From assembly GCA_902775475.1 (NCBI GenBank), contig CACYME010000002.1, positions 1 to 64,000 of the forward strand: DNA of 64,000 nt. Direction: 5' to 3'. This stretch comes from an uncultured Prevotellaceae bacterium. Its GTDB lineage: Bacteria > Bacteroidota > Bacteroidia > Bacteroidales > Bacteroidaceae. A program made the translations under genes and the position numbers. Positions 42,808 through 49,925 of this stretch are shown one piece after another. Every line of letters starts with the position of its first letter. Position 1 is the stretch's first letter. The notes beneath the pieces were generated by a model. That model did not search any database, was not told the origin of the DNA, and worked only from the letters and a program-made list of their open reading frames with translations.

Positions 42808-44366
42808 TGGCAATCAAGAAAAGACCTGTCTCTCCGCGCCAGAAGATGATCAACCTCATGTATGTGGTGTTGATGGCTATGCTGGCTCTGAACGTCTCCA
42901 ACGAGGTGCTCAACGGCTTCGCCATCGTGCAGGAAAGCCTGAACCGCACCACCGAGAACGCCTCGCAGGAGAACCAGGTCATCTACGACGACTTTGAGCA
43001 ACAGATGACCGCCAACCCGCAGAAGGTGAAGGAGTGGTACGACAAGGCCATGCAGGTGAAGGAGATGAGCCAGCGCCTCTACGGTCTGGCCGCCGAGCTG
43101 AAGCTGGCCATCGCCACCGAGGCCGACGGCAAGGGCGCCAACCCCGACAGCCTGCAGAACAAGGAAGACCTGGAGGCTGCCAACCAGATTATGCTGGCGC
43201 CGGGACGCGGACGCGGCGAGGAACTGAAGAAGGCTATCGATACCTACCGCGAGGGCATCCTCGCCATGGTCACCGACTCGGTGAAGAAGGAGCACATAGC
43301 CAGCGACCTGACCACGAAGGTGCCCAACGGCATCCTGGGCAAGAACTGGCAGGAGTATATGTTCGAGGCCATGCCCGCCGTGGCCGCCGTCACCATGCTC
43401 ACGAAGCTGCAGAACGACGTGCGCAACGCCGAGAAGGAGGTGCTGCACACGCTGGTGCAGAACATCGACGTGAAGGATATCCGCGTGAACGCCCTCGACG
43501 CCTTCGTCATCCCCAACTCGCAGACCATCGTGCAGGGCGACCGCTTCTCGGCCCACATCGTCATGGCTGCCATCGACACCACGCAGGTGCCCGAAATCTA
43601 CATCGGCGGCAAGAAGGTAGACCTGCCCAACAATGTCTATGAGACCGTGACCTCGCGCACCGGCGACTTCACCCTCTCGGGCTACATCCAGACCATCAAC
43701 GGCAACGGCGACCCCATCCGCCGCGACTTCGAGCAGAAATACACCGTGGTGGAGCCTTCGGCCACCGTCAGTGCCGACCTGACGCGCATGCTCTACGCTG
43801 GCTATAACAACCCCATCAGCATCTCCGTGCCCGGTGTTCCCCTGAACAAGATTTCGGCCTCGATGACCAACGGCACGCTGACGCCCAACGGCGCCGGCAA
43901 GTACATCGCCCATCCGTCGCAGGTAGGCCAGGACGCCATCATCACCGTCACGTCGACCAACACCGGACGGCCACAGACCATGGGCTCGTTCGCCTTCCGT
44001 GTGCGCAAGCTGCCCGACCCCACGCCCTACATCAACGTGAAGGACGAGCAGGGCAATGCCGACCGCTTCAAGGGCGGCAACATGTCGAAGCAGCAGCTGG
44101 TGGAGTCAGAGGGCATCGGCGCCGCCATCGACGACGGCATCCTCGACATCGGCTTTAAGGTCATCTCGTTCGAGACGGTGTTCTTCGACAACATGGGTAA
44201 CGCCGTGCCCATCACCAGCGACGGCGCACAGTTCTCCGCCCGCCAGAAGGAGAACTTCCGCAAGCTCACGCGCAACCGCCGTTTCTACATCTCGCACGTG
44301 GTGGCAGTAGGCCCCGACGGCATTCAGCGCACGCTGAAGAACTCTACGGAAGTGATTGTTAAGTAG
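42807..44366 (+). CDS. gldM: T9SS periplasm-spanning motor protein GldM/PorM
   Basis: Partner of GldL: one N-terminal membrane helix (about 15-35, MINLMYVVLMAMLALNVSNE) and a long periplasmic shaft that contacts the GldK/GldN ring. The 519 aa match the family length. The N-terminal SPRQKMINLMYVVLMAMLAL block is highly characteristic, and domains D1-D4 follow (for example PEIYIGGKKVDLPNNVYETV in the second half). No insertion or damage is seen. The start codon shares one base with the gldL stop. Confidence 0.96.
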   Translation: MAIKKRPVSPRQKMINLMYVVLMAMLALNVSNEVLNGFAIVQESLNRTTENASQENQVIYDDFEQQMTANPQKVKEWYDKAMQVKEMSQRLYGLAAELKLAIATEADGKGANPDSLQNKEDLEAANQIMLAPGRGRGEELKKAIDTYREGILAMVTDSVKKEHIASDLTTKVPNGILGKNWQEYMFEAMPAVAAVTMLTKLQNDVRNAEKEVLHTLVQNIDVKDIRVNALDAFVIPNSQTIVQGDRFSAHIVMAAIDTTQVPEIYIGGKKVDLPNNVYETVTSRTGDFTLSGYIQTINGNGDPIRRDFEQKYTVVEPSATVSADLTRMLYAGYNNPISISVPGVPLNKISASMTNGTLTPNGAGKYIAHPSQVGQDAIITVTSTNTGRPQTMGSFAFRVRKLPDPTPYINVKDEQGNADRFKGGNMSKQQLVESEGIGAAIDDGILDIGFKVISFETVFFDNMGNAVPITSDGAQFSARQKENFRKLTRNRRFYISHVVAVGPDGIQRTLKNSTEVIVK

Positions 44367-44399
44367 CTGAAAGTTTTGAATATAAGCAGTTAAGAAGAT

Positions 44400-45449
44400 A
44401 TGAAGAGACTATTGTTCTTATTGATGATAACGCTGTCGGTGGGCACCATCGTGGCCCAGCCGAAGAAGAGCCGCGTGCAGCAGACGCAGCAGGCACAGCA
44501 GGCGAAGAAGCAGGGCAGCTCCTCCAGCATGACGAGCCGCATGCAAATCAGTTATCCCGTGGCCCTCGACGTGCCCGAGGAGGTGGTGTGGCGCCGCGAC
44601 CTCTACCGCGAAATCGACCTCAACGACGAGGCCAACAGCGGACTCTACTACCCCGTGCAGCCGATAGACAAGCAGATGAACCTGTTCACCTACATCTTCA
44701 AGCTGGCGCAGAACAACTACATCCCCATCTACGAGTATTCCACGGCCAACGACGGACAGGACGACTTCTCCGACGGGGCGAAGCTCGCCTTCAAGACGCT
44801 CCTCACCGACCATCATTTCTATTTCACCGAGGAGAACGGCAAGCTGCATGTAGACAACTCCGACATCCCTTCATCGGAAGTGACAAAGTATTACCTGAAG
44901 GAGTGCGCCTACTACGACCAGGCCAACTCGTCGTTCCACATCAAGGTGCTCGCCCTCTGCCCCATCATGAACGACCCCGACTTCGGCTCCGAGCCATTGT
45001 TCTGGGTGAAATATGCCGACCTGGAGCCGTTCCTCAGCCGCCAGTCCATCAAGACCAGCGACGTGAACGATGCCGCCAAGATGAACCTCGACGACTACTT
45101 CACAATGAACAAGTATAAGGGAAAAATCTACAAGACGGCCAACCGCTTAGGCAAGACGCTGGCACAGATTGCAGGCAACGACAGCACGAAGTACAGCGCC
45201 GAGCAGCTGCGAATAGAGGCCGAGCTGGAGGCTTTCCGCCAGAACATCTTTGGCGAAAAGGCGAAGAAAGACAGCATCGACAGTCTGGCCAACGTAGACC
45301 CGAAGGCCGCCAAGGCTGCACGCTCTGGCCGCAACGCAAAGGAGCCCAAGGAGAAAACGGCCCGTGTGCGCACCAAGCGCGAGCGCAGCAGCTCGTCTTC
45401 CAGCTCGTCGGGAGCAGCCCGCGTCAGCGTGCGCCGGGAAAGACACTGA
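44400..45449 (+). CDS. gldN: T9SS ring protein GldN/PorN
   Basis: Periplasmic protein that pairs with GldK in the type IX secretion ring. Of 349 aa, the signal peptide (about 1-20, ending VAQP) is followed by a Gln-rich stretch (QQTQQAQQAKKQ) and the family core: WRRDLYREIDLNDEANSGLY, YPVQPIDKQMNLFTYIFKLA, EVTKYYLKECAYYDQANSSF and LDDYFTMNKYKGKIYKTANR. The last about 50 residues are a basic, Ser-rich tail (KRERSSSSSSSSGAARVSVR) likely to be disordered. It begins 33 nt after gldM. Confidence 0.95.
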   Translation: MKRLLFLLMITLSVGTIVAQPKKSRVQQTQQAQQAKKQGSSSSMTSRMQISYPVALDVPEEVVWRRDLYREIDLNDEANSGLYYPVQPIDKQMNLFTYIFKLAQNNYIPIYEYSTANDGQDDFSDGAKLAFKTLLTDHHFYFTEENGKLHVDNSDIPSSEVTKYYLKECAYYDQANSSFHIKVLALCPIMNDPDFGSEPLFWVKYADLEPFLSRQSIKTSDVNDAAKMNLDDYFTMNKYKGKIYKTANRLGKTLAQIAGNDSTKYSAEQLRIEAELEAFRQNIFGEKAKKDSIDSLANVDPKAAKAARSGRNAKEPKEKTARVRTKRERSSSSSSSSGAARVSVRRERH

Positions 45450-45497
45450 GCGGGCGCCCTAAATGATAAATAATAAATCATAAATGATAAATGGCAA
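45450..45497. repeat. AAATGATAAAT microsatellite between gldN and the PorT-like gene
   Basis: TAAATGATAAATAATAAATC and similar AT-rich units, the same style as the spacers at 35643 and 9630. Confidence 0.55.
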
Positions 45498-46142
45498 ATG
45501 AGAGACAGGAGACGTAAAGCAAAGTTCGTAGCGCTGCTGGCATTGCTCATCAGCCTATTATCATTTAGCCCTGCGAGGTCGCAAGTCCGCTTTGGCGTAA
45601 GGGGTGGCTTCCAGCTGGCCGAGATGGAGTTCAACAGCGACGCACTGAAGAAATCGAACCGCGTGGGATTCTTCATCGGACCGACACTGAAGGTTGGGCT
45701 GCCGATAACGGGGCTCGCCGTCGACGCAGCACTGCTCTACGACCAGCGCGACCTTCGGGTGCAGGACGACATCTTCAAGCAGAAGAGCCTCGTCTTCAAG
45801 GGCAACATGCACGCCGGGGCAGGCATCGGCGACGCACTGGGCATCTTCATCAGCGCCGGACCGCAGTTCAGCTTCAACGTGGGCGACGACGTGAAGCAGT
45901 GGTTTGCCAGCGACGGCGACCTAAAGCAGTTCTCGCTACAGGAGACGATGCTCAGCTTCAACATCGGAGCGGGCGTCACCTTCGCCAACCATTTCGAGGC
46001 TACCATCAGCTACAACCTGCCCATCAGCAAGACGGCCGACTTCACCTGGCAGCAGCTGGGCGACGAGCTGGCCGACCAGACCTGGCAGCACGCCAAGACC
46101 CGCACCAACGCCATGAGCATCGCCCTGGCCTACTATTTTTAA
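45498..46142 (+). CDS. PorT-like outer-membrane beta-barrel protein
   Basis: A 214-aa exported protein with signal peptide (about 1-28, LLALLISLLSFSPARSQ) and an eight-strand-type barrel pattern: FGVRGGFQLAEMEF, VGFFIGPTLKVGLP, LAVDAALLYDQRDL, MHAGAGIGDALGIFISAGPQ, TMLSFNIGAGVTF, and the C-terminal strand ending in Phe (SIALAYYF). It fits the PorT-family/OMP_b-brl group. PorT is needed for type IX secretion in Porphyromonas, and the position at the end of the gldKLMN operon agrees, but many Bacteroidetes barrels look alike, so I leave the symbol empty. Confidence 0.8.
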   Translation: MRDRRRKAKFVALLALLISLLSFSPARSQVRFGVRGGFQLAEMEFNSDALKKSNRVGFFIGPTLKVGLPITGLAVDAALLYDQRDLRVQDDIFKQKSLVFKGNMHAGAGIGDALGIFISAGPQFSFNVGDDVKQWFASDGDLKQFSLQETMLSFNIGAGVTFANHFEATISYNLPISKTADFTWQQLGDELADQTWQHAKTRTNAMSIALAYYF

Positions 46143-46178
46143 TTCCCCCTCTTTCCTTCTCCACCTCCTGTCCCCCTA

Positions 46179-46199
46179 TGACGCAACACTGTTGCGTCA
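46179..46199. repeat. 21-bp intergenic palindrome
   Basis: Perfect arms TGACGCAACA and TGTTGCGTCA around one base. The same arms with a different centre base occur at 61814-61834. Confidence 0.7.
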
Positions 46200-46219
46200 A
46201 AGAGAAACATGAACCTACA

Positions 46220-46251
46220 AAAAAATGAGGGCTGTTAGCCCTCATTTTTTT
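46220..46251. terminator. bidirectional terminator between T9SS operon and aqpZ
   Basis: Perfect 14-bp stem AAAAAATGAGGGCT / AGCCCTCATTTTTT with a 3-nt loop. The A and T flanks allow it to end transcripts from both sides. Confidence 0.93.
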
Positions 46252-46265
46252 ATTTCCACATTCTG

Positions 46266-46943
46266 CTAAGCCTTGTCGGGGTGAATGCCCTTCCAGATGC
46301 CTGCAGCGAGCGCACCGCCAACCAGTGGGCCAACGATGAACACCCATACCTGGCTGAGGGCTTCGCCACCTGCGAACAGGGCGGGACCAATGGAGCGGGC
46401 GGGGTTCACGCTCGTGCCAGTGAAGTGGATGCCTACGAGGTGGATGAGCACCAGCGACAGACCGATGGCCAGACCAGCGAAGTTGTTGGTGGCACCGTTG
46501 GTCTTCGACGTTGCGCCGAGCACCACGAGGACGAAGATGCAGGTGAGGACGATTTCGACGATGAGGCCGTTGGTCACGCCGAAGGCGCAGCTGTTGGCAC
46601 CCGTGTCGGTGGTGATGACAGCGCTCGGCTCAGCCGTGTTCACAACGAGGCTCAGCAGGGCTGCAGCCAGGATGGCGCCAATCACCTGGAACACCATGTA
46701 CATGCCGCAGTCTTTCGACGACATGCGACCCGTGAGGAAGCAACCCAACGTGATGGCGGGGTTGATGTGGCAACCAGAGATGCCTCCGATGGTGTAAGCC
46801 ATGGCCACGACGGCCAGACCGAATGCCAGGGCAGTGCCCACGATGCTGGCTGTGTCACTGCCACAGCCCAGAGCCACGGCAGCGCCGCAGCCGAGGAACG
46901 TCAGTACGAACGTTCCGACAAGTTCTGCAAGATACTTCTTCAT
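46266..46943 (-). CDS. aqpZ: aquaporin Z-type water channel
   Basis: A 225-aa inner-membrane channel of the MIP family with six helices and two half-helices. Both signature loops are present: HINPAITLG and SVNPARSIG, the latter with the selectivity-filter arginine. The residues before it (HLVGIHFTGTSVNPAR, with a histidine in helix 5) and the lack of glycerol-channel insertions favour a water channel of AqpZ type over GlpF. Promoter at 47013-47021; convergent with the T9SS operon. Confidence 0.93.
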   Translation of the reverse strand: MKKYLAELVGTFVLTFLGCGAAVALGCGSDTASIVGTALAFGLAVVAMAYTIGGISGCHINPAITLGCFLTGRMSSKDCGMYMVFQVIGAILAAALLSLVVNTAEPSAVITTDTGANSCAFGVTNGLIVEIVLTCIFVLVVLGATSKTNGATNNFAGLAIGLSLVLIHLVGIHFTGTSVNPARSIGPALFAGGEALSQVWVFIVGPLVGGALAAGIWKGIHPDKA

Positions 46944-47012
46944 ACTTGTTACTGTTTTTAGGATTAATATTAAGGGTTTACTGTTTTATTTAGTTTTGTC
47001 GCTTTATACGCT

Positions 47013-47021
47013 GCAAAGATA
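47013..47021 (-). promoter_or_regulatory. -7 box, aqpZ
   Basis: TATCTTTGC on the minus strand, 70 nt before the start codon at 46943, giving a leader of about 64 nt. Confidence 0.75.
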
Positions 47022-47115
47022 GTGATAAAAGCTGAAATGTGCAAACTTTTCCCACTTTATTTCTTCTTAAAAATTCAAAGAATCTGAGCATGCTCGGTAA
47101 TAATCACACGAACAA

Positions 47116-47552
47116 GAGTGTTCAATATTTCCTTAAAATCCGTTAAACAAAAAGTACGCGAGAGCAACGCATTTTAGAACGAAAAATGGGCTTTTTGAGC
47201 CGTTGACAGATGATGATGGACAGGAGAAGAAGTCATGAGTAAGTCGATTTTTGCACAAACATAGGTGTCTTGTGCAGCTTTTCCCGTTTTTTTTTTGCTC
47301 ACTTTTCAGTTTTTTTGCCTCGTTTCGCTCATTTTTCAGCACGCCAAATTTTCAAAAGTCAACGCCGCAGAAAAATTTGGCGTTGACTTTTTTCAGCGAA
47401 AAGGCATCAAATTTTGCCAAAATTTGTATAAGCACCAGATAATCAGGTATTTAGCAGACCCTCTCAAAACTCGCTTATTTTCAGCCAAAAGTTTTCTTGC
47501 GCGGAATTTTCGCGTATTTTCGAGGGTCGAGTGTTCAATATTTCCTTAAAAT
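47116..47552 (+). repeat. AT-rich ~400-nt dispersed element, copy C, with 24-bp direct end repeats
   Basis: Core stem AAAAGTCAACGCC (47354-47366) / GGCGTTGACTTTT (47379-47391), 12-nt loop and T-run. More diverged from A and B, but with the same order of blocks (TTGTGCAGCTTTT, CACGCCAAATTTTCAAAAG, CCAAAAGTTTTCTTGCG). A perfect 24-bp direct repeat beginning GAGTGTTCAATATTTCCTTA lies at both ends (47116-47139 and 47529-47552). It lies upstream of aqpZ. Confidence 0.85.
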
Positions 47553-47726
47553 TAATAAACATTAAGAAACTGCGAGAGGTATGAAATTGCTCGCAAATTG
47601 GACAACCTACTTGCGAAATCAGAGCAAGTACACACAATGAGCCAAAACGCTCCAGAGGGACAATGGAATAGAGAAGACAGAGGAAAAAAAACGGTAAAAA
47701 CGAGGACTTTTAGTCAGGAAAAAACA
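47553..47726. other. gene-free stretch between element copy C and the candidate small RNA
   Basis: AT-rich sequence. I see no reading frame, promoter or clear repeat in it. Confidence 0.4.
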
Positions 47727-47790
47727 CAAAAAAAAGGGTCACCGCTGTGACCCAACCTTTGTTAACCTTAAATCTAATACTATGAAAAAC
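47727..47790 (-). ncRNA. candidate small RNA, about 64 nt
   Basis: Minus-strand unit with every part of a stand-alone transcript: a TTTG -33 element (47825-47828), a 20-nt spacer, the -7 box TACTTTTGC (47796-47804), about 36 nt of AT-rich sequence (ATGTGTTTTTCATAGTATTA near the start, AACAAAGGTT before the stem), then a stem GGGTCAC/GTGACCC (47736-47753) and eight T residues (complement of 47728-47735). There is no usable reading frame. It is downstream of the O-methyltransferase gene on the same strand but has its own promoter. Ends are predicted, not measured, and I cannot assign it to a known RNA family. Confidence 0.65.
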
Positions 47791-47795
47791 ACATT

Positions 47796-47828
47796 GCAAA
47801 AGTACCTCTTTTTTCTTCTACACGCAAA
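47796..47828 (-). promoter_or_regulatory. full -33/-7 promoter of candidate small RNA
   Basis: TTTG at 47825-47828 and TACTTTTGC at 47796-47804 with 20 nt between. One of the best matches to the Bacteroidetes promoter in the window. Confidence 0.75.
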
Positions 47829-47906
47829 CTTTTTAGCCTAAAAAAGTTACGAATTAATCATTAATTGACATAAATCAAGTCGATTCGCTTCTTTTTCGTC
47901 GGTTTA

Positions 47907-48527
47907 CTACTTTTTCATCACAATCGTCAGTCCGTCGCGCAAGGGCAATATCACTTTTTCCACCCTCGCATCGTCGACCAGATGGTCGTTGAAGCGCCTG
48001 ATGCCCAAAGTCTGCCGGTCGTGGTCATAGGCAGGGTCGCTGACATGGCCATCCCACAGGGTGTTGTCGGCCAGCAGGAAGCCACCAGGACGCAGCAGGG
48101 GCAACAATGCCTCGTAGGCCTCCACGTAAGTGCGCTTGTCGCCATCGAGGAACATCATGTCGAAGGTCAGGCCCAGGCGGGGTGCCTCGGTCACGGCGTC
48201 GCCAATGAAGAAACGCACGCGATGGCCCACGGGCGAGCCCTCAATCCACCGTCGGGTGAAGTCCTCCAGCTCGTCGTCAATCTCGAAGGTGTAGACGCAG
48301 CCGTCGTCGTCGAGTCCCTCGGCCATGCACAGGGCGCTGTAGCCACTGAACGTGCCCACTTCGAGAATGCGCTTCGGCCGCACCATCCTGACGAGCATCT
48401 TCAGCAGTCGGCCCTGCAGGTGTCCGCTGGCCATGCGACCGTTGAGCAGCTCCAGGTTGGTGGCTCGCCACAGACGGTAAAGATAGTCGGGCTCTGGGTC
48501 GATATGTGAAAGAATATAGCTGTACAT
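47907..48527 (-). CDS. class I SAM-dependent O-methyltransferase
   Basis: A 206-aa enzyme of the catechol/caffeoyl-CoA O-methyltransferase type (methyltransferase family 3). Motif I EVGTFSGYSALCMAEGL binds S-adenosylmethionine. MMFLDGDKRTYVEAYEALLP and LLADNTLWDG carry the metal-binding acidic residues. The natural substrate is unknown. It starts directly after the aroQ stop (48528), so the two are co-transcribed and probably translationally coupled. The pairing of aroQ with such a methyltransferase recurs in Bacteroidetes, but no pathway link is established by it. Confidence 0.9.
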   Translation of the reverse strand: MYSYILSHIDPEPDYLYRLWRATNLELLNGRMASGHLQGRLLKMLVRMVRPKRILEVGTFSGYSALCMAEGLDDDGCVYTFEIDDELEDFTRRWIEGSPVGHRVRFFIGDAVTEAPRLGLTFDMMFLDGDKRTYVEAYEALLPLLRPGGFLLADNTLWDGHVSDPAYDHDRQTLGIRRFNDHLVDDARVEKVILPLRDGLTIVMKK

Positions 48528-48944
48528 CTACCCTATTATCGCCTCTATCGCCAGCCGGTAGCTGTCGAGGCCGAAGCCGCAGATGACACCACGGCAGGCA
48601 CTGCTGATCATGCTGTGATGGCGGAACTCATCGCGCTGGTGGACGTTCGAGATGTGCACCTCGATGACGGGCGTGGTGATGGCACGGATGCAGTCGTGCA
48701 GGGCCACCGACGTGTGGGTGTAGGCTCCGGCGTTGAGCACGATGCCGTCAGCCGAGAAGCCCTCCTGCTGCAGCTTGTCGATGAGCTCGCCCTCGATGTT
48801 GCTCTGGTAGTAGTCTATCTCCACCTGGGGATAGCGCTGGCGCAGCTGCGGCAGGTAGTCCTCGAACGACGCGCTGCCATAGATGCCCGGCTCGCGGCGA
48901 CCGAGGAGGTTCAAATTGGGACCATTTACAATTAAAATTTTCAT
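48528..48944 (-). CDS. aroQ: type II 3-dehydroquinate dehydratase
   Basis: Third step of the shikimate pathway: 3-dehydroquinate to 3-dehydroshikimate. The 138 aa are typical for the small dodecameric type II enzyme. Motifs: NGPNLNLLGRREPGIYG with the catalytic arginine and tyrosine, NAGAYTHTSVALHD with the substrate-binding asparagine, and EVHISNVHQRDEFR with the catalytic histidine. Divergent from xerD with overlapping promoter elements, and first gene of an operon with the O-methyltransferase. Confidence 0.96.
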   Translation of the reverse strand: MKILIVNGPNLNLLGRREPGIYGSASFEDYLPQLRQRYPQVEIDYYQSNIEGELIDKLQQEGFSADGIVLNAGAYTHTSVALHDCIRAITTPVIEVHISNVHQRDEFRHHSMISSACRGVICGFGLDSYRLAIEAIIG

Positions 48945-48962
48945 CGTTCAGATTTTTTTTCG

Positions 48963-48981
48963 TAATTTTGTCGCAAAAATA
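48963..48981. promoter_or_regulatory. overlapping divergent promoters of aroQ and xerD
   Basis: Plus strand TAATTTTGT (48963-48971) drives xerD (ATG 48991). Minus strand TATTTTTGC (48973-48981) drives aroQ (start 48944). The two -7 boxes are only one base apart, so polymerase bound at one should block the other. Confidence 0.65.
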
Positions 48982-48990
48982 CGAAAAAAG

Positions 48991-49914
48991 ATGGAACTGA
49001 CCAAGAAAACGCCCAAGAATATTCTGACCGGCTACGAGCGCTACCTGAAGCTGCAGCGCTCGATGTCGGCCAACACGCTCGACGCCTATCGGCGCGACGT
49101 GCAGAAGCTGCTGACGTTCCTGCAAGACGAAGGGAAGGAACCCACGGAGGTGGAACTGAGCGACCTTCAGACCTTTGCCGCCGGACTGCACGACATCGGC
49201 ATAGGGCCGCGCTCGCAGTGCCGCATCCTGAGCGGTGTGCGCTCGTTCTATCGCTATCTGCTCATCGACGGCTACATCGAGCAGGACCCCACGGAACTGC
49301 TGGAGAGCCCGGTGCTGGGCGAACACTTGCCGGAGTTCCTCACGCCGATGGAGGTAGACCTGCTGGAGGACTCAATAGACCTTAGCGTGCCCGAGGGCCA
49401 TCGCAACCGCGCCATCATCGAGGTACTCTTCTCGTGCGGACTGCGCGTCTCGGAGCTGGTCAGTCTGAAGTGGAGCCAGCTATTTGCCGAAGAGCGCTTC
49501 CTGCGCATTCTGGGAAAGGGGTCGAAGGAACGGCTGGTGCCCATCTCGGAGCGGGCCCTGCACGAGATAGAGAACTATATGCCCTGGCGCAACAGTCTGA
49601 AGATAAAGCCGGGCGAAGAGGACTTCATCTTCCTGAACCGTCGCGGTGCCCACCTGACGCGCACCATGATTCTGATTATGCTGAAACGACAGGCCGAGAC
49701 GGCAGGCATCAAGAAGACCATCTCGCCCCACACGCTGCGCCACTCGTTCGCCACGGCCCTACTCGAGGGCGGTGCCGACCTGCGCGTCATCCAGGCGCTG
49801 CTGGGCCACGAAAGCATCGGGACCACAGAAATCTACACGCACATCTCGGTGCAGACACTGCGCCGCGAGGTGCTGGAGCATCATCCGCGGAATATCAAGA
49901 CTTCAGCACAATAA
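48991..49914 (+). CDS. xerD: tyrosine recombinase XerD-type
   Basis: Site-specific recombinase that, with a XerC partner, resolves chromosome dimers at dif. Start at ATG 48991 (307 aa), since the longer frame overlaps the promoter. It has an N-terminal SAM-like DNA-binding domain (about 8-95: YERYLKLQRSMSANTLDAYR) and a catalytic domain with all six residues visible: R152 (GLRVSEL), K176 (GKGSKER), H247 and R250 (PHTLRHSFA), H273 (LLGHESI) and nucleophile Y282 (TEIYTHIS). Length and lack of extra domains indicate the housekeeping enzyme, not a mobile-element integrase. Confidence 0.93.
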   Translation: MELTKKTPKNILTGYERYLKLQRSMSANTLDAYRRDVQKLLTFLQDEGKEPTEVELSDLQTFAAGLHDIGIGPRSQCRILSGVRSFYRYLLIDGYIEQDPTELLESPVLGEHLPEFLTPMEVDLLEDSIDLSVPEGHRNRAIIEVLFSCGLRVSELVSLKWSQLFAEERFLRILGKGSKERLVPISERALHEIENYMPWRNSLKIKPGEEDFIFLNRRGAHLTRTMILIMLKRQAETAGIKKTISPHTLRHSFATALLEGGADLRVIQALLGHESIGTTEIYTHISVQTLRREVLEHHPRNIKTSAQ

Positions 49915-49925
49915 TTGCCTTAGAA

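Noticed and set aside
47116..47552. Dispersed element as CRISPR or phage remnant
   Set aside because: No regular repeat-spacer structure and no cas or phage genes; the copies are single units at distant sites.
48991..49914. XerD as a mobile-element integrase
   Set aside because: Length, sequence and neighbours (aroQ, parE) are those of a housekeeping recombinase; no att sites or cargo are seen.
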